Source: Rhineura floridana
Lineage: Eukaryota > Chordata > Lepidosauria > Squamata > Rhineuridae
Reading direction: 5' to 3'
Assembly: GCF_030035675.1 (NCBI RefSeq)
Contig: NC_084487.1
Location: 62,013,486 to 62,077,485 of the forward strand
Length of the DNA stretch: 64,000 nt
Part shown: piece after piece, positions 1-9,412 of the stretch
Layout of the letters: each line of letters starts with the position of its first letter
Position numbering within the stretch: position 1 is the stretch's first letter
The notes under the pieces: model-generated
The model's input: the letters and a program-made list of their open reading frames with translations, nothing else
Databases searched by the model: none
What the model was told of the DNA's origin: nothing
Position numbers and translations under genes: made by a program

Positions 1-478
1 GCAATTTAAGCTAGAGGGCAGGCAAAGAAGGAAAGGGTGGGGAAAGCAAGTATCATGACTGGCATCCAGGCTGCCCTATTGTCAGTGCAGAAACATTAAG
101 AAGCATTATGAGAGTAAAAGAGCACTCCTCCAGATGACCTATTTATTGAGCACTCCAGATTTTATTGTGGGCCATTGATATGTCTTCCCATTCATCATTT
201 GTTTATTCCACATGTTTCTGTGCTTTTCCCCATCACTTTCCTAACCACAAAAAGGCTGTTTCTATCTTTTTTAAAAGTAGATTTGTTGCACTACACCTAG
301 AGAGCACTTTCATCCACCTTTTGCTCACTCTTAAATTTCCCGGTATTTTCTCAAGCCTTTCCACTGCTTTCAAATCCTTTCGGGGGGGGGGGGAGCACCT
401 ATCAGAAGGCCTTGTTTAATGGTCTGTTCTGCAGCTTGACAATTCATCTCTCAAACTGTGCCATCTCTGGAAGAATCT
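1..478. other. No feature recognised
   Basis: AT-rich, single-copy-looking sequence upstream of the transposon stack. It has a short run of G near 381. Short open frames here show no recognisable protein. Confidence 0.5.
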
Positions 479-1104
479 ACAAGTTAAACAGGGCCGGCAC
501 CAGGCGTGACTGGGCCCTTGGGTGCCAGCCTGCTCCAAGCCCCCTGCTCCCAGACTCCCCCACAGACCATGTGAGACTGCTCCTTGCCTCTTCTGAATGC
601 CCTGTGTGCTGGGTGCGCAAGTCACTGCCGTCAACCAAGATGGCGGTGGAGGCTTCTCTAAGGGGCTGATACCCCTGGCGCCATATTTGTTGATGGCACA
701 CATGCACACTACACTGTGTGTGTGTGCACATGCCAGCCATTAATCAAGATGGCGGTAGAGGCATCAGCTCCTTAAAGAAGCTTCTGCTGCCATCTTGGTT
801 GATGATAGCTCTGCCTGCAGCACACGGGGCATTTACAAAAAGGGAGGAGAGCAGAGCTTGGAAGATTACTTTTAAAAAGTAATAAATTACAGTTACAATT
901 ACTTGGCCAAAAAAAGTAGTGATTACAGTTACAATTACAATTGCTCTGAAAGTAACTGATTACTTTACTTTTTCTCAAAAGTAATCACTACAATTACATT
1001 TCAGTTACTTTTTTAAAAAAATGCCTACAAGGTGCTGGCCTTGGCTGCTTCACATCTAAGTAGCCTAAAACAATATTAAAACTAAACACACACACACAGG
1101 GGGT

Positions 1105-1236
1105 AGTTGAAGGGTTCGAATCCCCACATAGCCATGAAGCTCACTGGGTGACCTTGGACCAGTCACTGCCTCTCATGAAAATCCTATTCATAGGGTCACC
1201 ATAAGTCGGAATCAACTTGAAGGCAGTACATTTATT
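1105..1236 (+). mobile_element. Sauria-type SINE, 5'-truncated
   Basis: Starts inside the tRNA-like head at the B-box (ggttcgaatcc), then reads through the conserved body (agccatgaagctcactgggt) to the BovB-like tail (gtcggaatcaacttgaaggc). It interrupts the hAT-B left arm. The A-box part is missing. Confidence 0.8.
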
Positions 1237-1239
1237 TTT

Positions 1240-2140
1240 TAATTTGAAGATGATGATTATGATAATGCAGCATTTCAAATTAATTCTGTATGACAAGCAT
1301 TCCATGCCAAGCTTGGAAAACCAAGGAGGAGGTATAAAATGTAGACAAAAATACTTTTGACAAAATGCTGTTTATCCTTTATATCTATATCTATAATTAA
1401 CAATACAGCTGAATGATGTATGTAAAGTATTTTTTCTCTTTCCCTTTTTTATTAGTATTTTAGTACTACTGCTAAAGTTTTGATGAAATAAAGCATTCAT
1501 TAGCCAAATTCAAATGATTAGAACACATCACATAAATTCCTCTGAAGTTGGAGTTTTTGCCATAGAAAAGGCAAAAAACACATACCCTATGATAGCCCAA
1601 TAGACAATCAGAACTAATATAAAACCCTATTGCTTCTCATTTGCAAATGTTGCAAGATCTAAGGTAACTCTAGATCATGTGAGTTCAGGTGATGCATGTT
1701 ATGTAAATTTGTATAGATATTAGCAGAGATTGTCAACAGTCTGAGATGTGTGTGTGCCAATGTGTGCGTTTACCTAAGTGGCAGGCTTTTACCTTGCACT
1801 GAGATCACTGAGACTTAAGACATAGTAAAATAAGAAACGCTATTTTATTTATAGAAATACATAGTAGATAGGAAAGGCATACCTAGTTCTAACTAACTTG
1901 GAGGCGCAACACTCAGGTTTGGGAGTTGCCCTCATGGCTCAGGAGGGAGAGAGCAGAGACAAAGGTGTCTCCTCTCTCTTGGATTACTTTATTGCTTAAC
2001 TGCATTCTGTGTTTGCCTCTATAATTCTCACTTTTTTTTACCCACTGTTTGAATGTCTTTTGGGAATGCCTACTGATTATTTGTTATCATTTTGGGCTGA
2101 TTACCTTCAGCTATTATCTCACCAAAGTTGCATACACATG
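1240..2140. other. No feature recognised (inside hAT-B boundaries)
   Basis: AT-rich DNA without coding signal. It lies between the hAT-B ends but has no counterpart in the 24731-25738 copy, so it is not native to that family. Confidence 0.45.
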
Positions 2141-2143
2141 ACA

Positions 2144-2290
2144 GATTTAAAGCACATTTCCACCACCACCCCAAAAAAAGAATCCTGGGAACTGTAGTTT
2201 GTTATGGGTGCTGGGAATTGTAGCTCTGTGAAGAGTAAACTACAGTCCCCAAGATTCTTGGGGGAAAGCCATGTGCTTATATGTATGGTG
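2144..2290. mobile_element. Short palindromic MITE, Harbinger-like
   Basis: Contains gaatcctgggaactgtagtt and, inverted, actacagtccccaagattct, the same inner arms as the larger elements at 3060, 38511 and 61033. It is shorter and has degenerate ends; no target duplication resolved. Confidence 0.55.
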
Positions 2291-2299
2291 TCTACTGGG

Positions 2300-2400
2300 A
2301 GACTCTTACGGATTGATTCTATACTCCCAGAAGTAAATCCTATTTACTGCTATGGGAATTACTTCCAAGTAAGTATGCTTGGAATTGCAGCTTTTAGGTC
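2300..2400. mobile_element. Palindromic MITE of the 'agaagtaagtcc' family
   Basis: Carries cccagaagtaaatcctattt and a facing attacttccaagtaagtatg arm. Relatives lie at 8390, 22970, 32265 and 48875. Superfamily not determined. Confidence 0.5.
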
Positions 2401-2696
2401 ATGCTTAATAGCCACCTTGTATCAAATTGAACAGTTTCCAATCAGATTTAAATACTAACCACTTAAACTGGTCAGAGTGTCATTCCCTCTATTTCTGAAG
2501 CTCAGGCTGGAAGTGTTGTTGCTTATGTAGCCATGGTATCACCATCCATACCACACATAATGAGTATTAGTGGGCAAGAGGGAACCCCAAGTGTTGCAGA
2601 ATACAAAAAAGTGAGAGAGAAAACAGAAAGGGGATGACTCCCAAAACAGCCCAAATGAGTACTGAGCATGCTCTGTTATGAAATGCTCAATGGCTG

Positions 2697-2732
2697 TGTG
2701 AGTGAGTGAGTGAGTGTGTGTGTGAGAGAGAG
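2697..2732. repeat. Short (GTGA)n/(GT)n/(GA)n microsatellite
   Basis: Simple repeats of tgtgagtgagtgagtg grading into tg and then ag dinucleotides. Confidence 0.8.
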
Positions 2733-2749
2733 ATGTCTCAGCTAACAGG

Positions 2750-2995
2750 AAATTATAGAATAGTAGAGTTGGAAGGAACCTTTAAGGTCATCGAGTCCAC
2801 ACCCCTGCTCAATGCAGGAATCCAAGTTAAAGCACACCTGACAGGTGGCTGTCCAGCTGCCTCTTGAATGCTTCCAAAGTTGGAGAGCCCACCACTTCCC
2901 TAGGTAATCGGTTCCATTGTCATACTGCTCTAATGACTGACAGTCCTTTTTTGAGTGTTGAAAGGTGTTTCAAATAAAATTCTAACTTTTATAAT
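2750..2995 (-). mobile_element. CR1 LINE fragment, 3' region
   Basis: Reads as the reverse complement of a CR1 3' region: agagttggaaggaacctt, then gtcatcgagtccacaccc, then a stretch matching the C-terminal and 3' sequence. Such copies are 5'-truncated; no reverse transcriptase core is included. Confidence 0.7.
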
Positions 2996-3059
2996 AGTCC
3001 AGATTTTTTTAATGTCCATATGATTGATGGGCAGGCTGGAAAGAAAAATGACTCACTAA

Positions 3060-3364
3060 GGCTACATCGACACCAGACATTTATTCCACTTTAAACAGTC
3101 ATGATCTCAGAATCCTGGGAAGTGTAATTTGTGAAGGCTCCTGAGAGTTGTTAGGAGACCCCAATTCCCCCCACAGAACTCCAGTCACAGAATTGTCTGA
3201 GAAGAGGGGCTGACTGTTAAACCACTCTGGACATTGGAGCTCTGTCGGGAGAATAGGAGTCTCCTAATAACACTCAGCACCTGTCACAAACTACACTTGC
3301 CAGGATTCTTTGGGGGAAGTCATGACTGTTTAAAGTGGCATAAATGTCTGGCGTGGGTGTGGCC
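3060..3364. mobile_element. Palindromic Harbinger-like MITE
   Basis: Ends are ggctacatcgacacc and the inverted ggcgtgggtgtggcc; inside lie facing arms with aatcctgggaagtgtaattt and its inverse. Two other copies, at 38511 and 61033, share the plan. The left flank is taa (3057-3059), a TWA trinucleotide as PIF/Harbinger elements use, but the right flank is aga, so the duplication is not intact. Confidence 0.65.
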
Positions 3365-4354
3365 AGAAGGTCATCCAGCGAGTTCATGGCTGTGGTAAGA
3401 TATGAACTCAGAAGGTCCCAGCTGCACCCAGCATGGAACTACACTTTCAGCAGCAAATACCAGAAAACCAACTAAATGTGTGCTGTCAATGTGCAAAGCA
3501 TTTGCTGGGGTGCATTTGGGTAGGTGAAGCAGGAGATAGATGGAAGGGGCTGTTTTCCATGCCTGCCACTTTACCAGTGCAATGCCCCATATTTTTCCTT
3601 ATTGACCTCCATCAGCTAGGGGAAAGTGGCCAGGGAAGGGGTTGCAGATAAAAAGTTTCAGCAGCAAATTACCCCCTCTCATCACTTCTCCCTAACAAAA
3701 TGTCCCCCACATCAGTAGCAGACACCAGCAGGGAAGTTCTTTTTTTAGTTGTAATTCAGCTCTCATTCTGTTAATTCCCAAAATACACCAGTTGTCATTT
3801 TGGCCTACATGCATAGGGAGAAAGACAGTGTAAAGGGTATGCACAAGGCGGAGGAGATGACAAAGGATTTAGGACTTAAAGATTTAATATGCCATGAGTA
3901 GAAAAAAATACCCTATGCAAATGTCTATATTATTGCAGAAAAGTTCAGTTCTACATATGTTTGCCATCTTTTCTCAAGCACAACTGTTTTTGAGATAACA
4001 GTCTTATTCTCTCTTGCCCTTCACCAAAAAGCCATGTTAGTTGTCCAGTATGTGAAATGACTGCAAGCAGGTGCAGCCCAAGACATTTTGCTACTTGAAG
4101 CAGAAGAGCAAATGGTGCCCTGCCCCCAAGTCAAGGTCATAGTACCATAGCTTGAAAAGTTATGTTGGCATTTGAGGCAGAAAATCTCACAAGTACCTCT
4201 TCCTGACAGTAAATATACAACAACCAAAAATTAAAATAGCTAATAATTTGTTGCATGGTGCCCCAAATTAGTTGCTTAGGGTAGTCATCTCTTGCTGCCT
4301 AGTGAGAGTCGCTCTATGAGAGGCACATAACTGAAGCAAAACACACAAACAGAA
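3365..4354. other. Unclassified, mostly no feature
   Basis: No coding signal. About 4055-4285 has a repeat-like look (cagcccaagacattttgc, later ggtgccccaaattagttgct) and may be a decayed DNA transposon, but I could not pair its ends. 4347-4354 (aaacagaa) is the left target duplication of hAT-C. Confidence 0.4.
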
Positions 4355-4621
4355 TAGGGTTGCCAGGTCTCTGGTTTTCTGCTGGAGTCTCCGGCAAAAG
4401 TGGGCCGTCTCCGGCCTCCGGCCATATTTGGTGTGAAGAGGCTGATCTCCGGCTTTTGGACATCCCCCTCAGGCACGCATGCGTGATTGACACACATGGC
4501 TGCTGGGTGGGAGGGGCGGCCGCGATGGGCATTTCTGGCTGCAGTTTGCATCGCGGCCGATAGAGCAGTTTGGAATCTCGTTTGGAAGCAGAAGGCTGCT
4601 GGGTGGCAGGAGCTGGAGCAG

Positions 4622-5066
4622 GTTGGACTGCGGCTGATTGCAGAGAGAGAGAGAGAGGCCTGAGGGAGAGAGGCCTGAGAGGCCTAAGGGAGAGAGGCCT
4701 GAGAGGCCTGAGAGAGAGAGGCCTGAGAGAAGAGAGGCCTGAGAGAGGAGAGGCCTGAGAGAGAGAGAGAGAGAGAGAGGCCTGAGAGGCCGGCCAGAGA
4801 GAGAGAGGCCTGAGAGAAGAGAGGCCTGAGAGAGAGAGAGAGAGGCCTGAGAGAAGAGAGGCCTGAGAGAGAGAGAGAGAGAGAGGCCTGAGAGGCCGGC
4901 CAGAGAGAGAGAGGCCTGAGAGAAGAGAGGCCTGAGAGAGAGAGAGAGAGGCCTGAGAGGCCAGAGAGAGAGAGAGGCCTGAGAGAGGGGGGGGCTGAGA
5001 GAAGAGAGGCCTGAGAGAGAGAGAGAGAGAGGCCAGAGAGAGAGAGAGAGGCCTGAGAGATGGGGC
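4622..5066. repeat. GA-rich minisatellite, left arm of inverted pair
   Basis: Runs of ga broken by ggcctgagag, recurring every 12 to 40 bp. The variant gaggggggggctgagag at 4984-5000 recurs inverted at 6051-6067 in the right arm. Long open frames on both strands are by-products (Leu/Ser/Gly or Arg/Glu repeats), not genes. Confidence 0.85.
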
Positions 5067-5945
5067 TCAGCAGTCTCTGGCCATCACCACACCTTGGGGG
5101 AGGAAATTCCATCACACACACACTCACACCCTGCCCCCCCTTCCTTTTCTGATTGTGGAAAGCTGGTGGTTCCATGTCTGCCACTGCTCCTTGGATTGTT
5201 GAAAACCAAATGTTTAAATAAGCAAAATGTATAGCAGGATGAGGTTGCCATGTGATTTTTCCAGCTGGGTTTGTGTGTGTATGGAACTTCAGCAGGTGAA
5301 CAGGCCCGTCCCCTCATCTCTGTGACAATGAAAGTTCTACGTCTTGAATTTCTGGCTGCCACCCAAAGAAAGCTGGCAGCCCCGGGAACAGGTGGGTGCA
5401 GAGTGGGTCTTAAAATAAAGAAAGAATCTTGCAGATGGAAGGCAGGGAAAACCAGGCCAGGTTCCCCAGGAACAATGTCTGTTTCCTAATCCCTGTCCCT
5501 GATAAATCACAGTTTCCATTTTAAGCATCACTTGTGTTGGAATTGTGGAAATGCAACTCGATTTGGGTGTTTCCACGTCTGGAGGGAGACAGAGAGGAGA
5601 CCTCCAGGTTGCTAGGCTGTGCCTTTCCTTTGGTCATATGCTCATCTTCCTTCCTGAAAACTGATACCTCTTAGGAATGCTGACCACACCTTCCAACTCT
5701 CTCCTTCCTGCTTCTTCTCTGTCTCTTGAAGAGAAGAGATCTCTTTGCTTTGTCTCTCTCACCTGCAGCATGAGGGCAAAGGCCATGTCAGGTCCATGAA
5801 CCTCCAATGCAGGTAGTTTACTAGAACTAGAATCCCTTTCCTATCTATTGTGTATTTCCTTCAATGAAGCAAGCTGTTCCTTATTTTACTGTCTGAATCC
5901 TCAGTTATTGCTGCAGCATAAAAGTCTGCTACTTCACAGGGAAAG
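5067..5945. other. Spacer between the inverted GA and CT arms
   Basis: About 880 bp of mixed sequence with no recognised gene or repeat. It would form the loop if the flanking arms paired. Confidence 0.5.
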
Positions 5946-6214
5946 TCTCTCTCTCTCTCTCTCAGGCCTCTCTCTCTCAGGCCTCTCTCTCTCTCTCTCT
6001 GGCCTCTCTCTCTCTCTCAGGCCTCTCTTCTCTCTCAGGCCTCTCTTCTCTCAGCCCCCCCCCTCTCTCTCAGGCCTCTCTTCTCTCAGGCCTCTCTCTC
6101 TCTCTCTCTCTCTCAGGCCTCTCTTCTCTCAGGCCTCTCTCTCTCTCTCTCAGGCCTCTCTTCTCTCTGGCCTCTCAGGCCTCTCTTCTCTCTGGCCTCT
6201 CAGGCCTCTCTTGC

Positions 6215-6238
<24 letters not shown>
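5946..6238. repeat. CT-rich minisatellite, right arm of inverted pair
   Basis: Built from ct runs broken by ctctcaggcc, the reverse complement of the left-arm unit. The rare C-run variant lies near the inner end of this arm, as it does in the left arm, so this is an inverted duplication and not an independent simple repeat. It grades into (CA)n at 6234-6248. Confidence 0.85.
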
Positions 6239-6248
<10 letters not shown>

Positions 6249-6659
6249 GACACATCAGCGATGGGTCTGCTCTTGATCCCAAACCTAACTCTGCTAACAA
6301 GTTTCTAGTCTTTTTTCAGCATTGAGTTGCCTCCACTCAAGACTCTGGAAGTTAAACCTCTCAGTGTGCGTGCAAAGCCCCCCGCAGCAGAGTAGGAAGA
6401 CTCTTTTTGTCTGTCAAGAGCCATTGACCACCAGCAGCCAAATCAACCTGAGGCCCCAGCTGGCTTTGTCTGTGGGTCAGTGGCCTGAGGAGATGCCTTG
6501 GGTCAGCTGCCAGCCTGCCCAATGTGCACTTTCAAAATTCTCCTCAAGCAGAGACTGCCCAGTGCTGAACACCCTCCCGCCTGAGAAGAGCCTGTGGAGC
6601 AGGTGATATTGGGGGACCTGCAGGCCAGAGCCCGTCCCCCCCTTTTAAATCAAGGGAAG

Positions 6660-6778
6660 ATGGCCGTAACTCAGTGGTAGAGAACATGGACAGTCGCTGC
6701 CAGTCGCTGTAGACAGTGCTGATGCTGAACCAGATGGACCAATGGCCTAACTCAGTATAAAGCAGCTCCCTGTTTAAA
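6660..6778 (+). mobile_element. tRNA-Ala-type SINE, internally deleted
   Basis: Begins with the tRNA-like A-box region (gccgtaactcagtggtagag), lacks the B-box, and resumes at the body (cgctgccagtcgctgtagac) through gatggaccaatggcctaact to the end (agcagctccctgttt). The fuller copies at 36450 and 54690 show what is missing. Confidence 0.7.
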
Positions 6779-6835
6779 TCACCCTTCATTCAGAACCATA
6801 AGGACTAGAATCTTACTTTATTTTTAGGGAAACTG

Positions 6836-6960
6836 TTGCGCATGCAGAAGGGCCCAGGTTCAGTCCTCAGCGGCATCTCCAGGTAGGGCTGAGAGACACC
6901 CCTGCCTGAAGCCCTGAGAGCCGCTGCCAGTGGAGACAGCACTGGGCTAGAGAGCACCCA
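6836..6960 (+). mobile_element. tRNA-Ala-type SINE, both ends truncated
   Basis: Starts just before the TGC-anticodon-side stem (gcatgcagaagggcccagg), includes the B-box-like ggttcagtcctc, then gcatctccaggtagggctga and the body. It lacks the conserved tactgagctagatggacc end. Two pieces within 300 bp suggest one region hit twice. Confidence 0.65.
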
Positions 6961-7204
6961 TGGGTCTGCATCCAACATTCCTGGGTAAATGAAGCGGATC
7001 CTCGCATCTGGTGCAATCCTGCCTCAGGCCAGGGCTCAGAGTCTTAGTTTGCCTTGGCCACCCTGCTTCATCCGCCCGTGCTGGGAGCTGCACAGCAGGA
7101 GTTGGGCCCATCTGTTCTCCTGGTCCCTTTCAGTAGTTTTCAGGTTCCCTTAAGGACATAAGAACATCTAGTTCCTCACCCCAACCGTAATAGGAAGCCT
7201 GCAA

Positions 7205-7264
7205 GCAGGACCCTTCTGGGAGGAAGGGCAGGATATCAGTTTAATAGATAAATAAAATAAATAA
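7205..7264 (+). mobile_element. L2-type LINE 3' tail
   Basis: Tail motif gggaggaagggcaggatatc followed by (ataaata)n, matching the 3' ends of the L2 copies elsewhere in the window. No coding part. Confidence 0.6.
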
Positions 7265-7274
7265 GCGCAACTGG

Positions 7275-7903
7275 CCTTCAGAGGCATATTGCCTCCAAAT
7301 GTTAATGCAGCTTCAAATAGCATTTGCCTTTTTTGCAGCCACATCACACTGTTGGCTCATATTCAGTTTGTGATCAACAACAATCCCAAGATCCTTCTTG
7401 CATGTAGTATTGCTGAGCCAAGTATCCCCCATCTTAATAACTGCATTTGGTTTCTTTTTCCTAGGTGTAGAAGTTTACACTCATCCCTGTTAAATTTCAT
7501 TCTGCTGTTTTTAGCCCAATGCTCCAGCCTATTAAGATCCCTTTGAATTTTGTTTCTGTCTTCCAGGGAATTAGGTATTCCTCCCAATTTTGCATCATCT
7601 ACAAGTTTGATAAGCATTCCCTGCCCCTCCTCATCCAAGTCATTAATAAAAATGTTGAAGAGCACTGGGTCCAAGCCCTATAGTAGCCTGCTAGTTACCC
7701 CCCCCCCAGGTTGAGAAGAAACCATTGATTAGCACTCTGAATATGATTGTGTAGCCAACTGTGGATCCACCCAATAGCTGTTCCATCCAGTCCACATTCA
7801 GCTAGCTTGCTAATCAGAATATCATGTGGCATTTTGTCAAAAGCTTTGCTAAAGTTGAAATATATTGTGCCAACAGCATTCCCACAGTCTATCAGGGAGG
7901 TTT
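7275..7903 (-). mobile_element. CR1 LINE fragment with reverse transcriptase core
   Basis: The minus-strand translation holds MDPVLFNIFINDLDEEGQG, then KLVDDAKLGG (RT motif C, where the usual ADD is VDD), IQRDLNRLEHWA and MKFNRDECKLLHLG, the order of a CR1 reverse transcriptase. Upstream (about 7690-7900) decayed sequence still encodes the FSKAFDKxPHDILISKL region. There is a stop or frame loss at the C run near 7700. The 5' side is cut by the BovB piece at 7904. Confidence 0.88.
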
Positions 7904-8232
7904 GTTGTTGTTGTTATGTGCCTTCAAGTCGATTATAACTTATAGCAACCCTATGAATCAGTGACCTCCAAGAGCATCTGTCATGAACCACCCTGTTCAC
8001 ATCTTGTAAGTTCAGGTGTGTGGCTTCCTGTATGGAATCAATCCATCTCTTGTTTGGCCTTCCTCTTTTTCTATTCCCTTCTGTTTTTCGCAGCATTATT
8101 GTCTTTTCTAGTCAATCATGTCTTCTCATGATGTGTCCAAAGTATGATAACCTCAGTTTCATCATTTTAGCTTCTAGTGATAGTTCTGGTTTAATTTGTT
8201 CTGACACCCAATTATTTGTCTGTTTTGCCTAG
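7904..8232 (-). mobile_element. BovB (RTE) LINE, 3' end
   Basis: Minus-strand translation includes KRGRPNKRWIDSIQEA, then LNLQDVNRVVHDRCSWRSL and IHRVAISYNRLEG, the C-terminus of the BovB reverse transcriptase protein. Further 5' there are decayed codons for KMMKLRLSYFGHIMRR. The 3' tail is (gtt)n-type next to tatgtgccttcaagtcgat, the segment that Sauria SINEs borrow. It abuts CR1 directly. Confidence 0.9.
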
Positions 8233-8265
8233 AATGCCCTCCCTTGTCCTTAACATGGCTGCAAC

Positions 8266-8381
8266 CAGAGCTTGGAAAAGTTACTTTTTTGAACTACAAC
8301 TCCTATCAGCCCAATCCAGTAGCTATGCTGGCTGGGGCTGATGGGAGTTGTAGTTCAAAAAAGTAACTTTTCCAAGCTCTG
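8266..8381. mobile_element. Palindromic hAT MITE, same termini as hAT-B
   Basis: The 116-bp element starts cagagcttggaaaagttact and ends with its exact inverse. The arms pair nearly perfectly around a short core (aatccagtagctatgctggc). Flanking 8-bp repeats are exact: gctgcaac at 8258-8265 and 8382-8389. The first 12 bases are those of hAT-B, so the same transposase probably moved both. The high arm identity suggests it is young. Confidence 0.9.
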
Positions 8382-8389
8382 GCTGCAAC

Positions 8390-8472
8390 CATATCTACTC
8401 AGAAGTTAGTCCTATTGAGTTCTATGGGGCTTAGTTCCTTAATAAGCATGCTTACAGTTGCTGCCTTCAGGG
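8390..8472. mobile_element. Palindromic MITE of the 'agaagtaagtcc' family
   Basis: tctactcagaagttagtcct faces a decayed inverse arm (ggggcttagttccttaataa). Very close to the piece at 32265. Confidence 0.55.
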
Positions 8473-8589
8473 GCATCTATCTGTGCTCCCATCTAACGTC
8501 TCTGCAACACTAAACTCCTTTCTTCCAATAATGGTCTGGCCTGAGGGCACGTAACCCTTCTTTCCAGAAGCAAGTAAACTAGATTAAAT

Positions 8590-8790
8590 GTTCCCTAAAG
8601 GTGTTGAACTGTGACCTGGCAGACCAGGGTTTGAATCCCCACACAGCCATGAAGCTCCCTGGGTGACCTTGGGCCAGTCACTGCCTCTCAGACTCAGAGG
8701 AAGGCAATAGTAAACCACCTCTGTCTGAGTACTGCTTACCATGAAGACCCTATCTGGGATCAACTTGAAGGCAGTCCATTTCCATTTTGC
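8590..8790 (+). mobile_element. Sauria SINE with long-form middle
   Basis: tRNA-like head with ggtttgaatcc (B-box), body agccatgaagctccctgggt, then the extra segment gaggaaggcaatagtaaacc seen in longer family members, and the BovB-like tail gggatcaacttgaaggcagt. Confidence 0.85.
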
Positions 8791-8944
8791 ATCACCCTAA
8801 GCTTGTGAGAAAGAATGACCTTGTCACTTCAGATGGACCTAGGAACACCCTATTTTAGGTAAGATTTCTATTTTAATCTCCAGAGAATTTTTTTTGAATG
8901 GTATGCTCCAAGCAACTGTGGTTGATACAATGTATCATGTTTAA

Positions 8945-9040
8945 TGATATCACTAGGGCCCGCCCTGTGATGTCACTAGGGCCCACCCCCTGACATCACT
9001 AGGCCCCCCCCCTGACATCACTAGGGCCCGCCCCCATTTT
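8945..9040 (+). repeat. Four-copy subterminal repeat of hAT-C
   Basis: Four tandem copies of about 23 bp built on tgacatcactagggcccgcc, differing in C-run length. They sit 40 bp inside the right end of hAT-C. Such clusters near hAT ends can be transposase binding sites, which is inference here. Confidence 0.75.
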
Positions 9041-9143
9041 CTCAGGTTTTTGGATGGTTCCGACCTGGCAACCCTAAAACAGAAGTATGAGACTGCACCT
9101 ACCTCCTAGTCTCTTGCCAGTTCCCAATTTTCACCCTCTCTGG

Positions 9144-9412
9144 AGGGGTGCAAGGACAAGCGGAGGGGATGCAAAGAGGGTGCAAGGACAAGCGGAGGGG
9201 ATGCAAAGAGGGTGCAAGGACAAGCGGAGGGGATGCAAAGAGGGTGCAAGGACAAGCGGAGGGGATGCAAAGAGGGTGCAAGGACAAGCAGAGGGGATGC
9301 AAAGAGGGTGCAAGGACAAGCGGAGGGGATGCAAAGAGGGTGCAAGGACAAGTGGAGGGGGTGCAAGGACAAGCAGAGGAGATGCGAGGACAAGCAGGGG
9401 GTGCCAGGAAGA
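9144..9412 (+). repeat. 32-bp minisatellite
   Basis: Unit gcaaggacaagcggagggga followed by tgcaaagagggt, repeated about seven times with few differences and degenerating at the right. 32 is not a multiple of 3, so all frames stay open on both strands and give artefact frames (QGQAEGMQRGCKDKR-like). Not coding. Confidence 0.9.

Larger units (their letters stand above)
4355..9076. mobile_element. hAT-C: composite non-autonomous hAT transposon
   Basis: A 15-bp terminal inverted repeat, tagggttgccaggtc, is perfect at both ends (4355-4369 and, inverted, 9062-9076). The flanking 8 bp are identical, aaacagaa at 4347-4354 and 9077-9084. The 5' subterminal part repeats a tctccggc motif; the 3' subterminal part has four copies of a tgacatcactagggcccgcc unit. 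The interior holds GA/CT inverted arms, two tRNA-Ala-type SINE pieces, CR1, BovB, two MITEs and a Sauria SINE. No transposase frame seen, so it is non-autonomous or has lost its gene. Confidence 0.85.

Noticed and set aside
4684-5184. 166-codon minus frame of Leu/Ser/Gly repeats
   Set aside because: It is the CT reading of the GA minisatellite; no start context, no non-repetitive domain, and the same happens in the inverted arm at 5848-6276.
9144-9412. CRISPR-like array
   Set aside because: Units are contiguous with no unique spacers, in a vertebrate genome.
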